Assembly (NCBI GenBank): GCA_018466975.1
Contig: CM031557.1
Span: 2,914,001 to 2,978,000, forward strand
Length of the DNA: 64,000 bases
Direction: 5' to 3'
Origin: Sparassis latifolia
Lineage: Eukaryota; Basidiomycota; Agaricomycetes; Polyporales; Sparassidaceae
A model generated the notes under the pieces. It was not told where the DNA came from. It ran no database searches and was given only the letters and a program-made list of their open reading frames with translations. Numbering within the stretch: position 1 is the stretch's first letter; every line of letters begins with the position of its first letter. Below are positions 28,340-45,942 of the stretch, piece after piece. The position numbers and the translations under genes were made by a program.

Positions 28340-28694
28340 CAGCAAAACCCCACTTTTACTTATTTCACTTTTTCGTGGGCTTATTGGTCTTATTTCAGGC
28401 CAAAAGACCGCCAAGAAAACATTTCAGAACAATAAGGGCTACTTTAATGTAATGTAGCTTAATTTCCTGAATCATCTTTTCGACTTGAACCAACACAAGT
28501 CCTCAAGATCGCACTCAAGACCCGATGGTCAGAACTTAAAGTGTGTCTGGATTTCAGGGGCCAAGAACATCAATTGTATAAGACTGAAAAGCCTATATTG
28601 TCAGACCGAGCTTCAGTCCAACAACGGCAACAGATCTGCAGGACTATCATATAAGGCAGAGCTTCAGTCAAACAAGTCAAAAAGATGTGCAAAA
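28340..28694. other. left subterminal region of the 22-kb element
   Basis: A/T-rich and non-coding. It contains cttattt and GGTCTTATTTC motifs like those at the right end, and two copies of gagcttcagtc followed by aacaa near 28,610 and 28,660. Confidence 0.5.
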
Positions 28695-29800
28695 TCAGGT
28701 AGTGTCAACCGTTCGAGCGATCAATGAGGACGACGGCGCCACTGAGGGTAAGGAGTCAGGGGAGTTAACGAGGGGCGGAGCGGGTGACGAGGACGGGGAG
28801 GGGGAGGGGGCGGGCGTGTCTGAGGTCGGCGGCGCTGCCACGGGAGTGAACGTGAGTGACGCGGCAGGCATGGACGTCGGCGCTGCAGCAGGGGTGGAGG
28901 TAACTGCACCAGAGCCGGAGCCAGGCCCGAGGGTAGATGCATTCTGGAAGATATCGTTCTGCGCGCCGGTGCCAAAGTTGGACGTCGAGTCGTTATCGCG
29001 TTGGCTAGTGAAGGCGCTGCGACCATCGTAGTCATCGCTCCGCAGCGACTTCCGTTCATCGTATTCATCGTACATATCGGCACGCTGGAACGGAGATGTA
29101 TTGACAACCAGAGGGAGAACCTGACTTGATTGGCTGAACGGGTTATTGTAACCGCCTTCTTCGTAGGATGATGTATCCGCGCCTGGCGTAGCGTACGGTG
29201 CATAAGGGTCACCAAATCTTCGTGGATTGAGGCCAGCCTCAGCCTCAGCGTCACGCAACCTGTTGCGTTTGAGCTCTTCAATATCCCTGGAACGAGGATC
29301 GTCCTCGGGGGAGTGGAACGCGATTTGCGACAGGAACACCTACACATCTCCGTTAACGATCAGAAATTTCACCCGAGCTGAAGGGAACACACCTTATGAA
29401 GACCAAGGACGATGTCTATCACCTGTAGCCCTAGAACCGTTCTCGCCTGCTCGACCATTTCTCGAGGATCACCTTCGACCACGCACAACGAAGATATCTG
29501 GGCCTTGTACCTCCGCACAAACTCGTCCGGTAGCATAGTCACCTCGAACACGTTCACCGATCTCCGCGCGATCTCTGCCAGTCCCAAGCTCCTGACTTGG
29601 CCCTTGACCGACCGACCTTCCAGCTGGTTTGGCAGCTGTGAGTCGTTGGGGTTGATGCAGAACACATACCACGATTGGGTTTCCTCGAGGGTCTCGAATA
29701 ACGTATCCAGCGCGGTGCGGAACTCGCCCGCAACGCACGGTGCACCACCGCTACCCATAGTACCTAGGGGCTCCTCGTCCTCCCTTTCCTTTTCATCAAG
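28695..29800 (-). pseudogene. myosin-motor chitin synthase fragment, part 2 (end of motor domain and linker)
   Basis: Minus-strand frames give LDTLFETLEETQSWYVFCINPNDSQLP, QVRSLGLAEIARR and VFEVTMLPDEFVRRYK, which are the converter end of the motor domain of class V/VII-type fungal myosin-chitin synthases. After an intron at about 29,340-29,369 the linker follows (DIEELKRNRLRDAEAEAGLNPRRFGDPYAPY and SPFQRADMYDEYDERKSL). It then turns into a Pro/Ser/Thr-rich stretch and stops at 28,695. The membrane helices, cytochrome b5-like region and chitin synthase catalytic domain that should follow are absent. The retained intron shows it derives from genomic DNA rather than mRNA. Confidence 0.85.
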
Positions 29801-29805
29801 GTCAC

Positions 29806-30446
29806 TGTTACAACGCTCCCCACTTGTGGCACGTCTTTTCTTTTTCTTTTCCTTGTTCCTTTTACGTTACCAGACCACATGATCCAACACGTGACTCATC
29901 GGAGCGCAACCTCCGATTCTTTGCCCAGATGTCCAGAACCCCTAGTCTAGGGTTACACCGGATCCAACTCCGGACCTTCTTCTTATCGCGCATGCAAGAC
30001 GTGCATGTACGCCTCATCTTTACCTCGTTCTGATACACGACTCGTTATCCCCATTAGTACTGATTATCTCTCACGACCTTACTCAGCTTTCTCATACATA
30101 TTACTTCCTCGCTGTTACCTTGCCCAGATATCGTTTCACCTTATCTAGCCAATGAACGATCTCGCATTACTGCGTAGTACTGCGGATACCTTTTGTATAA
30201 GTAAACGACCTTGTCGAGCTGGATCCCCATCTCGACCTGGTTACCATTAAACCAGCTTTTCACTTGCCTTTGACTGAGATCGACCGTCAGTAGCAGATAG
30301 CTACTACGAGTCATAAGAACAAACTCTGATCGACCTTCAGTGCGAGGACATCGCCAGAAGTGTCACTTAAACGGACTTGTGTCTTAGACTAAGACCTTGT
30401 CTCGTGACGACTCGACTAGACGCTCGTGTTTCGCTGCCGCGTAACA
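29806..30446 (+). repeat. gypsy 5' LTR (641 bp)
   Basis: Compared with the 3' LTR there are about six T/C differences, all T in this copy, and about nine single-base length differences, nearly all one base longer here and in short homopolymers. Confidence 0.95.
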
Positions 30447-30818
30447 TTAGGTCGAGATCATTACTACTCTCTGTGACTTCCTAGAGTCTAACAACGAACT
30501 ACCGACCGGACCGAACCTTGAAGACTGAACGATACACCCGATTCGATTGCTAAAGCACCGTCTGAGATTACTCTGTAATCGAGGTAGCTGAAGGGATAGA
30601 CTGATCACTCATCTTCGGAGAGGGGTCTGTCCGAGAGACCAATAGGCCGAGGAGGCTGAGGTAATCACTCGAGCAATCAGCAAATAGGTGTACCAGTTTG
30701 AAGACAGAAGACACTCTACGGGCTTGTTAGCCGACGACGAACGAACCCACTTAGTTAAGGACGGTGTGCAGTCTACGTGTAGACGTAGGCCACACAGGGG
30801 AATTTATCCACGCTGGAT
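30447..30818 (+). other. gypsy leader between 5' LTR and gag
   Basis: About 370 bp without a good frame. No tRNA-complementary primer-binding site was recognised directly after the LTR (it starts ttaggtcgagatc), so self-priming or an unrecognised tRNA is possible. Confidence 0.4.
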
Positions 30819-35960
<5,142 letters not shown>

Positions 35961-35977
35961 AGGAGAAGAAACCCGGA

Positions 35978-36154
35978 ATGACTACCACGACGATTTTCCT
36001 CATCATCTTCTTAATCGTCCTCCACTGCACAACCCTCGCTTTTCTTTGGATCACCCACCGAATCCTTATCAGACGACTTGTCGAACACACACTCTTCACG
36101 CGAGACAGCCCGCACGCTAACGGCTGGGGTGATCAGAACGATGCCTGGAACTGA
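35978..36154 (+). CDS. small single-helix membrane protein frame 1 (gypsy accessory region)
   Basis: ATG at 35,978 opens about 58 residues starting MTTTTIFLIIFLIVLHCTTL, one long hydrophobic helix followed by a basic and polar tail. It lies between the chromodomain end and the 3' LTR, the position where envelope-like or other accessory frames occur in some Ty3/gypsy elements. It overlaps the end of pol. It could be chance. Confidence 0.3.
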   Translation: MTTTTIFLIIFLIVLHCTTLAFLWITHRILIRRLVEHTLFTRDSPHANGWGDQNDAWN

Positions 36155-36290
36155 TCAGGCAGCTCTTATCTCTGTGGGAACACTCTTTATCGTCCAATGG
36201 ATTTTCATCTATTTGATTATTACCCGGATCCACGACATTCTATTTCACATCACAGATAACCGCGATCCCCTTAATGACCGAAAGGTATAA
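36141..36290 (+). CDS. small single-helix membrane protein frame 2 (gypsy accessory region)
   Basis: ATG at 36,141 opens about 49 residues with one hydrophobic helix (AALISVGTLFIVQWIFIYLI), slightly overlapping frame 1. The close pairing of two short helix-bearing frames is notable. No family is recognised. Confidence 0.3.
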   Translation: MPGTDQAALISVGTLFIVQWIFIYLIITRIHDILFHITDNRDPLNDRKV

Positions 36291-36316
36291 AAAGAGGAGA
36301 AGACGATATATCATCA

Positions 36317-37095
36317 ATGCCCACTTCCGCTATAGACGACCTTGTTCACAATATACTCGCTGAAGTCGCCTCCACAATTATGAGCATACCCGCATCGCCT
36401 ACGCTTGTCAATGGAGTACCCTCTCGAGCACAGACACCCTTTATCCGCGCCTCATCGCCCACACCTTCTATCGAACTCAGTCACGCATCGGACGAACAAG
36501 AATTTGCCACACGCCTGGTCTCGCTATCCGTGTTCCTGTCGACTTCACAGATATCCTCGCCGCCTTACGAAATCGCCCGCAAGATCGATAAGCGGTGGTT
36601 TCCATGCAACGAGCATTAGAAATGGTCGAGTGGATGCAGACGGCCAGACAAGAGCTTATCGCAGCAGAGGAAAGGACGAGTAGAGCCCGAACCAGAGTCC
36701 ACTCAAGTCTGGTCGCACGCGCAGTACGGTCACCGTACAGCACAGGAGATTTGAGGAGCATGGGGACGAAGACATCGGACACATCCTCGGATACACCACT
36801 AATGGAATACCCGCATCCACTCCTCGCCGCCGCCAGAACCACCCCGCTCGACCGCCTTCCTCGTTCGCACGCACTCCAGTGGGCGATCTCCGTTATCCCA
36901 ACCATCTTTCTCGACCGCATCCACTTCTTCGCGCCGCAGTCATCCCTACAGGGATGGACGTATCCCGAACAAGGATCGCGAACCAGCCGTGGACATGCTA
37001 CAGATGTGGAGGAGATCATTATGTCCGCGACTGCCCCGGCGACGATGAAGATCACAATATTTCTTGTGGGACAAGAAACGTTAGGACGGAGCTGA
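36317..37095 (+). pseudogene. gypsy accessory frame 3: Ser/Pro-rich protein ending in a CCHC-like knuckle
   Basis: ATG at 36,317 (MPTSAIDDLVHNILAEVAST) opens a Ser/Pro-rich, gag-like frame. Frame changes near 36,600 and 36,870 lead through a helix (MQRALEMVEWMQTARQEL) to CYRCGGDHYVRDC near 37,005, a C-x2-C-x3-H-x4-C knuckle one residue shorter than the retroviral CCHC spacing. It runs up to the 3' LTR. This is either a second gag-like gene or a gag duplication; it is not similar to the element's own gag at the motifs I can see. Confidence 0.4.
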
Positions 37096-37727
37096 TGTTA
37101 CAACGCTCCCACTTGTGGCACGCCTTTCTTTTTCTTTCCTTGTTCCTTTTACGCTACCAGACCACATGATCCAACACGTGACTCATCGGAGCGCAACCTC
37201 CGATTCTTTGCCCAGATGTCCAGAACCCTAGTCTAGGTTACACCGGATCCAACTCCGACCTTCTTCTTATCGCGCATGCAAGACGGCATGTACGCCTCAT
37301 CTTTACCTCGCTCTGATACACGACTCGTTATCCCCATTAGTACTGATTATCTCTCACGACCTTACTCAGCTTTCTCATACATATTACTTCCTCGCTGTTA
37401 CCTTGCCCAGATATCGCTTCACCTTATCTAGCCAATGAACGATCTCGCATTACCGCGTAGTACCGCGGATACCTTTGTATAAGTAACGACCTTGTCGAGC
37501 TGGATCCCCATCTCGACCTGGTTACCATTAAACCAGCTTTTCACTTGCCTTTGACTGAGATCGACCGTCAGTAGCAGATAGCTACTACGAGTCATAAGAA
37601 CAAACTCTGATCGACCTTCAGTGCGAGGACATCGCCAGAAGTGTCACTTAAACGGACTTGTGTCTTAGACTAAGACCTTGTCTCGTGACGACTCGACTAG
37701 ACGCTCGTGTTTCGCTGCCGCGTAACA
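37096..37727 (+). repeat. gypsy 3' LTR (632 bp)
   Basis: Ends CGCGTAACA at 37,727 followed by the target duplication GTCAC. A purine-rich run (ttaggacggagc) just upstream may be the polypurine tract. Confidence 0.95.
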
Positions 37728-37732
37728 GTCAC

Positions 37733-39210
37733 ATTCCTTCAACGTCGGCATCCGCTTAATCGTGTTTTTCCTGCGCATCGACGGCGCGCGCATTGGCTTA
37801 ACCGGTTGCTGCGCTGCGACGATGGTATCCTCATTTCGAGGATGGGCCTGAGTAGCAATGGCCTTCGCGGAGTACAGTCCCCGGACGAAAGGGTTGATGG
37901 AACCTGAGCCATCAGCTGAAGGAGCGTCGGTTGTGCTCGCAGATGCACCGCGCAGAAGAGAGACGAAATCAGGATCTAGGGCATCCAAATCCCTATCGAG
38001 GAATTCGTGCGACGAGTACGTGACGGGGCCGCTGAAATGATTGATAGTGAACGTAGGGAAACCTAGAGCGATCCATCGCGCTCCATCTTGAAGGACGGTG
38101 ATTGCCCCACCGCTTCGCGAACGACTCGCCACGGTGTGGTCCGCCTTCTCGGCTGGCGCCGCCTGGTCATCCATGATATGAATAAGACCACCAGGCTTGT
38201 GCGCAGCAGGCGCAGACACTCCGAGTTGTCAAAGCACGCACCTGAGGAACGGCGGGAGATGCCTCTGTTGTGTACTCGCTGACATGACGCCGACGCAGTT
38301 TCTTCTGCTTGAAGTTCTGCAACCGCGGCAGTCATTCAATGAATTGACGCAAAACTGATCCAGGAAGCAGCTGCTGAGTCGCGCAAAGGCATTGGGTTGA
38401 TATGCTCATTCAACCATGCAAATAGGAGGGAGTACAGGGACTTTGCGAGTTCGTCTCGGTTATCCGAGGCACCGTCGGGATCCAGGAAGACCGTACACAA
38501 TTCCTTTTTCAACATCTTCGTCCTGTATGATAGCGCCGCTTCCAGCGCTGCCGGCTGCACGCCCAAGAAATCTGCGACGATATCGAGGACATCCGTGTTA
38601 CGCACGACGGCGGCATCTTCGTTCTGGGAGCGATCCATGGAACTCAAGGTTACCGAGATGGAGGATGGCGGCAACCAACTGGCACGTCTGCGCGACATGT
38701 CGTTTCGAGAATCCCATGTTCTTCAACGCCATCTTCAACTGATCAAACCGCACGGCGTCCTCGTCCCGGCCACCATGGGCATGTGATCCCGCAGCGGTGC
38801 ACTGTCCGAGATAGCGATACTTTGTCTTCTCTGAGAGGTGCAAGTGCTGCCGCTCCTCCGGAGAAGCACCGGCAACGAGGTGGTAGAAGATATGAAAATT
38901 CCGCTCTCCAGAAGGGGCCCCAGCGACGCGGCTGCGCTCGAGGTACTAATCGAGAGTCTTGATGCCACAGAGCCTACCACATTCCGAAACTCTCCAGGAC
39001 AAACTCGGCCGCGGGCACCTGGTTTGCCAGCTTTGAACCCTTCTTCTAGAGTGTGAGAATGCTGAGCTGGTCTTGATGGCGAGTCTGCGGTTCTCCAACT
39101 TGCCGCTGCCTGTCGATGCTGCAAATCGGTCAGTAAGCCGGTCGCGAACAAATCGAGCAGGAATAGCTACCCATCCTGCAAGAGCACCAACGGCTCTATG
39201 CACACGACAA
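37733..39210 (-). pseudogene. myosin-motor chitin synthase fragment, part 1 (motor domain)
   Basis: The minus strand from about 39,130 gives a damaged P-loop region (TGSGKLENRRLAIK, where Ser is usual after GSGK), RNFHIFYHLVAGASPEERQHLHL-like pieces near 38,850-38,900, MALKNMGFSKRHVAQTCQLVAAILHLGNLEF near 38,700, NTDVLDIVADFLGVQPAALEAAL near 38,590, KKELCTVFLDPDGASDN and LYSLLFAWLNEHIN, then KPGGLIHIMDD, GFPTFTINHFSGPVTYSS and DALDPDFVSLLRG near 37,960-38,190. Several frameshifts separate these. The motor continues at 28.7-29.8 kb after the gypsy element. The N-terminus before the P-loop is missing. Confidence 0.85.
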
Positions 39211-41933
39211 CGTCGACCGTGGTGTGCTCCTGCTCAACTCCGCATGCGCGTTTGCACATCCAACACGAGCACCTTGTAATTCGGCGTGGTGTTGAGCTCC
39301 AATAGCATCTTGGGAAACTGCGCCGAGATCGGTGTCTCATCTTTCCGCGGTCGGACGTGTCGTCGGGGCCATGACGAGCGAGCTCCCGCTGGGCGAGAGC
39401 CCAGACGGCTTGCGGGAGACCGAGTGGGGCGACGGCAAGAGCGCGGGGGATGCGGGGCGGCTGAGGAACGTGTTCATCATAGGCGGGATGGGCAAGATGT
39501 TGGACAGTGTACAAACAAAGAATACTCAGAAGTTTACACACTCACAGCAAAGAGCTTTACATGCGCCCACCCATGAATACCCAGGTTTACACACGCGAGC
39601 TCTTGCGTGGCATGCCCGCTGGGTGGATTGCTTTGCACGTTAGAGGCGTAGTCAAACAGCGAATACGCCGGGCGTACGTGACGAAGCGTTGCTATTCTGC
39701 CTCGAGCGGATAGTCTTGAAGGGTCTATGACAGTATCAGTTAGACAAGAAAAGGGAAACAACAGATGCGAGTGCAGATGCTTACCCATTCGACAGACCTT
39801 TGACCTCTGTCTTGGACGACACGCGACACAAATGACGAAGGCAAAATACTGGGCGCAAGGACAGGGAACACGGCTCGGAGCGTGTCATCCGAACGCCATA
39901 TGTCGCATAGAGACTTCACCGCCCGATGGGGACACGCGAAGCGGAAGCCGTAGATGTCACGACGGAGTGCGCGAAGACATACATTATATCGACTGTCTGG
40001 GTGCAGCCCGAGCACAGGAGGGGCGGCTTTGCAACAGGCACTTAGAAGAAGAGATTGCATTTGTCCGTTATGTTCACGGGCGTTTCGAAATTCGAGCAGA
40101 AACCCTTGTATTCAACATGATCTACCTACGCCTCATCGCCTGCCAGAAACATTAGACTACATGCACTTTGAAGCACCTGACAGGAAGAGACTCACATGTT
40201 GGAAAACCGCCTGACCCTTGCGACGATCCTTCGGCCTTTTCAAGCAGCACACCCCACACCACCTATCGACCGTGTATCTCATCGTAAATGGATCCGCACA
40301 TCTCACGATTCTACCAGAGACGCGCTGCGCTAGCGAGCACTCAAAATACTTTGGCTTGCGAGGCGGAGAAGGGGCTCCGCACTTGTAGAAATGTTCGTAT
40401 TTGTAGCACATCTGTTGCAAGATCAGCAGGTCGAACTACGAGTGTGAGATGGAAATACTCACGGCCAAGCGGTGAGAGGTGGGTGTGTGTTGAGATGGGT
40501 GGGCGTCGAGAGGTGGATGAGTGTCGAGAGGTGGGCGCGCGTCGGGTGTGACCTTGCACATGTCCCCATCACAGATACAAGCTTCAACGTACAAGCTCGG
40601 CTTGCTGCACTCATCGAGCTTTGACTGCCTGCTGCCAATCCACCTCTCCTAGGTTGACTTTGTAAATTGGTCTTTGTAGCTCGCTGGGCCATGAGATGGC
40701 TGACATTCGATGCGCTACGATCCGATGTCGTACAATCCAACGCAGTGGAATTGGCTCTCAGCGACAGTTGTGCATCCTCCCACCAGTCGCCTGGCATGTC
40801 CAAGAGTAACGAGTCGCCGTCGTTCATACATCGGCCTCGCCTCAAATGTGGTGAGTTCAGGGCTCGACTTGCACGAGCTACAGCTGGGGAGATGTGATCT
40901 GACAAACAACGCGGGATCGGCGACAGATCGAACATTTGCTCTTTAATCATTGCAGTAGCATCAAGACGATATACATTGATGTAGAATCTCCGATCTGCGG
41001 GGCTGCAGAAGCCGTAAGGATCGAGCCGAAGACTCCTGCACCATCTTCGTCGTCTGCTTGCGACTTTGGTGCGTCAAGAAGGCCCATTGCATTTCTGCGA
41101 GCGCGTAAACTGATGCTTCGGTATTTTTTCCATAGCAGTAGGAGTACGGTAGCGGGTTCTCCAGGATGATGAGGTACGGGCTCTTGGTGATGACCTGACA
41201 TCCTCCATGCACTTACGAAGCAGAATGCCTGTCGGCACGTCTGAGTTGCCCTTGACATCCACCCGGCACGCGATGTCATGCGTGCCAGAAACCGGAGTCG
41301 CTGTGCTTGCACCAGGTGGTGCAGTAGTGGTCGACGTACTTGATCCTGCGGTGAGCGGCGAGGTGCCAGATGGCGCGATCAGCACCGCCGCGATCAGAGC
41401 GCTGTCGTTCTCATCGTGAAGTATGAGTAGCGGCCACGGCATCCTCTCCTTGATTAGGGGAGGGGAAAGCACGTTGCGGGGTGCGAGACGGGGAAGACTT
41501 CTTATGCTGAGATAGCGAACCAGAGTCTCAGCTTGTCCTGTCGTCGGGGCACACGGGAGTACGTGCGTGAGCGCACACAGACGGGGATCTGACAGGAGCG
41601 CGAGTCTGTGGACAGGAGAGCGTACAGGAGGAAACATGAGCGCGGGAGGGCAGGGATGTATAGATGAGTATAAGCAGACATAACCCTGTGGACGAGGAGT
41701 GCTCGTACGGGCAAATATGCATCTATAAAATGGAAGGCACAACACTTTGTTGATAGGGCGATTTCCGGGGCATTCACTTGACCTAGCCAGCGGTCCGCGG
41801 TGAGCTTGAATCTTCACCTAACCGATACACGACATGTGGGCAAGGGTGGGCTGACTCGGAGAAAGTTAGGGCGAGGACGCTCTGAAGGCGTCCGAACGGA
41901 GGTAGGCACGAGTCTGCAGGTCCAAATGAGGAA
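39211..41933. other. region of possible captured gene fragments, no intact gene
   Basis: Minus-strand stretches look protein-like without a complete gene: QFPKMLLELNTTPNYKVLVLD near 39,260-39,330, joined directly to the truncated myosin P-loop; GTHDIACRVDVKGNSDVPTG near 41,230-41,290; and KSPYLIILENPLPYSYCYGK near 41,120-41,190. I recognise no family. They fit a mosaic of host gene pieces inside the 22-kb element but could also be eroded coding DNA of one gene. Confidence 0.35.
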
Positions 41934-44900
41934 TCAAAACAGTGTGTGAAAAGCATGATGGTCGGCATATTTGTTCACATAAAACTGCTCAAAAACATCC
42001 AGAGAATGATATTCTGTTAGCCCCTCAGGTATAGGGCCATTGAAAACCGGGATCAAGTGCGCCGCGCGTAGGATAGAGTCGGTATGAATTACTGAGATGC
42101 TGCCATCATCCGTCCGTGGCCTGACGATCCACATGCCGGTGTCTCGATCTGGCTGCTCATCGACCAGTTCGTACCGACGAATGAGCGCGCACGGATACTG
42201 TATGTAGCGAAAGCGGAAGTTGAAGAAAAGTTGGACACGCGCAATATCAAAACTATTGACTCCAGGATCAGCAGACGGGCTTTTGATGAATACGCAATCG
42301 AAACGCGGCCCAACGCCTCGCCAGGAGGGAGTAGCCCGAATGTACTCGCGCCGCATACCGCCAATACCGCTGGGATCACTGGGGGCATAATATGTGGCGG
42401 CCGCCGAGTACACGACGTAGACCTTGTCCTGGTGAAGGACCTCTGGACATGCGTCAATCGGAATGGTGCCAGAAATGTCTCGGTTAGGATGTAATTGACC
42501 ATATAGAAAATGGCGCAGAGCCGTAGGCAAGTGAGGTTGGTCGATCTCGTCGGCGAGGGCATAGATGGACCGTGAGTGTTGCCGCTCTGTGTGGGATGCA
42601 TCAGAAATTCAAACATGTGAAGAAATGGTTCGGAAGCACTTACGGAGGGTCACTGCTAACTTAACGTACTCCTTCGATCGCGGACCCGGAACGATGTCGT
42701 CCTCTCTTTGGGCGGTGGGACCTGCATCGGCATCCGGGTTTGGCATGTCGTTTTCAAGGCCGCGAACTGTACACTGTATGAAGTGAGCATACCAGACATT
42801 GTTTAACAGAAGGACGTACTATGGATGTTCATCGCGGCAACGAGAGCTGATTCAGCCAACATCCCGCGACTGGTGAAATCGACGCGTGCAGCAGCTAGCT
42901 TATCAAGGCGCTGGTTCGTCAGCAGCATCTGCCCGAGCGCCTTGTAATGACTAGAACGTCGCCAAGGCTTCTTGACAGCAGTGATATGCCTCGACTCAGT
43001 AATGGAAGAACATAGCCCATTCGGGGCACCGAACGCCCATATGTGAGCCCGATAGTGGACAAGTGAGTGTTGCCGGGGAAGGGAGAACCCACTGATCCGA
43101 ACTCCACAAGTAGCAAAGATTTCTCTATCACGATGAAAGCGCTTGAGAGCGTGATCCAAATCGGCCAGTGTCTTCTCGGTGTGAACATCGCGCCTAGCAA
43201 GGTAACAAAAGTCGAGGAACGACCGTAACGCACGAACCATTTTGCGAGGCACATAGTGTGAAATGGCGGGCAGATACACCTGGTTTAGATGTATCTCAGT
43301 GCCGAACATGCATACAAGGTGGTAAAACAAACCTTCATCAATGCTTTCGAGTCGTCTCCTGTCCATTGCTTGAAGCCCCGGCCTTCAGGAAACCGTCGCA
43401 GATGGGAGAATGGAGGAACGACGGAAATACTGAGCATACGAAGTATCAATACATGTACTAGACAGTGGTGAAGTGGACAGATTACCGACGATCAATGTCC
43501 GCCAAAATGGATTTGGCAGTAGCGGGACTGTACTTGCTGTTTATGTATTGCTCTACCCAATCGACGAGGTGATCTTTGAACGTTCCTTTGATAAGCTGGT
43601 GTAGGAGGTCGGGAGATAGAAGTTCGTGAATGTCCGCGCGTGGAAAGTCATTAGTGAAAGGCTGTGAAGTAGTCAAGTCAGCATACGAATAGACAGGCAT
43701 CTTCGGAGAGCAGCGGGAAGGCATGAGCTGACAAGAGAAGTACGAACAAATGGCGCACGACGGTCGTCGCGTGGGCAGCGTATGGCGCGTGCGAGAGTAT
43801 GTTATGTGTCTCTCCAAGGACATGTAGTGTTCGCACGTCCTCAGCTTGCTTAGCAGCCCCATGATGCATCAACACGCGTTCCAAGTAACATACGTACAGC
43901 ATGCAATGAAAAGGAAGCTACAAAAAGAAGAAACGGATGACTCACCACTATGTCTCCCACCAGTCCGTAATCGCGCCATAGAACGTCCAGGCCCAGTTCT
44001 TCAACTAATACCTCAGTGTGCGCTCGACTGCGTCTTCCGCCCTCGGAACCGTCGAGATTAGAGCTGTGTGCAGTGCATCTACAAAATGGTCAGCGAAATG
44101 TACAAAAGCGAGAAGGTAAGACGTACTTCGGACACCACCCTTGCACGATGCAGGCAAGGAGTGCCTGCTCCGGATAATCAGCAATGTACGGACCGAGGCC
44201 GTAGATGACACGCCTGAAATGACCGTCTGCGCAACGGGTCACTTCTGGTGTTGTCATACCGGGCTTGAGTGGTTGCAAGATCTTCGAAAGTGATGAATGA
44301 AACATCTGGCGCGGAACTTGCGGAACTGAATGTCGTCCGCATACTTCCTGTCAGCTATCGCGGGGAAATCATAAGTTCTCTGATATTCCAGAAATGCACT
44401 ACAGTACTCACTCTTTGGAATTGCCAGAAAGCCTATAAGGGCGACGGCATTGCGATGCGCCCGTCGCACATTATTGCGCACGTTACCGATCGACATATAA
44501 AGTGGATAATATTCATTTTGACCGGTGGCTACGGAGATGGTGGTCTTGTCGCTGCCGAGGATGATGGGAACGAACATGGAGCCGTGTGTGTCTGGGTCTT
44601 GCGTGATTAAGTCCTGAAACAATTCTAAGTCAGTACGCGACTCGGAATGCGACCACGAAGTATTTCTCGTACTGCTTGCTTCCATACCCAGTCGCCAGAC
44701 ATGAAGTCTTGTAGGTGGCGTTGATGCGGGGCTTCACGTTCGAACTGGCGCATGACACTGTAATCGATTTCACCATCAAAATCTGGATTCGAAAGCATGT
44801 TCTGGGCAACAAGATGGGGATCTCGATACCAGACATCATAATCTGCATTCATCCACGCTGGCGCATTGTTGTCCGGCTTCGGGCCATTGTACGTCATGTT

Positions 44901-45942
44901 GAAACTTTGCCATTTCACCTCGCCGAGTAAAGTGTTGTCAATACGTTGATATAGGTCTTTTGCATCTGCAAACGGAGCTTCATCGCCGTGCTTGACGAGA
45001 GATGAGGCCCATAATCGACAGAGGGCATCGATGTTTCCGCAGACATTTCGTCGCGGGCAAAGAGAAGCTCGGCGGTCTCGAATTCAGTCCGATTGCGATA
45101 CGGATACCAATCATCGTGAGCTGGTGCCTGTGGAGGAGGAGGAGGTGCATCTCTTGGGAGGTAGTTGCCAAACTCATCGCATGGTCGTCCTGCAAAACAC
45201 AACTTACATATCAGTGTTTGTCCAACGGACACAGTACTGATACATACCATAAATGTGGGGGTGGTTTTGAATGATTGGTCGTGTCGGATCTTCGGCATCA
45301 GGGGACATGCTAGTACGCGATGGAGTATCTCGCTCGTCACCCATGGAGTGGTCGCCATCGCTATCCCCACCGTGTGCATGATGCGGGTTAGGTGATCCTT
45401 CTAAAAATACTTGTGCTCAGCATGGCATGTCATCTGTGCGAACGAGCATGGTAAACAAACTGTAATCTTCGTACAGATCCCTCCCCAACTCATCTACGCC
45501 CTCGAAGTCCATATGGACGTCGCGAAACCCAAAATTGTCTGCATGCTCGAAATCGTAGTGGTCGGGCGCATCTCCGACGGCATCTGCATCGGCGCCCGAG
45601 CCTGCCCTCTCTTGAACATGAGGAGCTTGTGCATCTGGGCCTACACTGCCGTCGCGTCTGTCTTCAAGGTCCGCGCCACTGCGTTCATTCGATCCTTCAC
45701 CTTGATGGTCTCGGCTGGCTTTATTGGTGTCAGTACACGAACAAATAAAATATAGAGCCTGAGTGCGCACTATACTGTTGTAACGGCAAAGATATCGGAA
45801 TCCGAGCGAGAGGATCTTTCAGGTGGTAGGTGCGGGCATGCTTGCTATGTCCGTTCTTTGCCTTGAACTTCATTGTACAGCCTGGCGCACGACAGCCGAA
45901 ACGATACTTGCTGGAAGCTTTCGAGGCTCGCGGGGAAGACAT
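41934..45942 (-). pseudogene. Plavaka-type DNA transposase
   Basis: The start is probably the ATG at 45,942 (MSSPRASKAS). A C2H2-like finger follows (CRAPGCTMKFKAKNGHSKHARTYH spread), then an acidic region, then the characteristic order PCDEFGNYLPRDAPPPPPQAP, DDWYPYRNRTEFETAELLFARDEMSA, WQSFNMTYNGPKP, PAWMNADYDVWYRDP, MSGDWVWKQ, HGSMFVPIILGSDKTTISVATGQNEYYPL, GNVRNNVRRAHRNAVALIGFLAIPK, GMTTPEVTRCADGHFRRVIYGLGPYIADYPEQALLACIVQGWCPK. The C-terminal domain is GGMRREYIRATPSWRGVGPRFDCVF through NKYADHHAFHTLF. Introns split it. At least two one-base losses (near 45,035 and 44,313) break the frame. The family belongs with CACTA/EnSpm-related fungal transposases. It is a candidate mover of the TIR element that contains it. 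Confidence 0.85.

Noticed and set aside
36078..36290. Calling the gypsy helix-bearing frames an envelope gene
   Set aside because: Each frame has a single helix and under 75 residues, with no visible signal peptide, cleavage site or fusion-like architecture. Only an accessory role is suggested.
37733..39210. Functional chitin synthase gene
   Set aside because: The P-loop start and the whole catalytic domain are absent, the frame is broken several times, and a gypsy element splits it.
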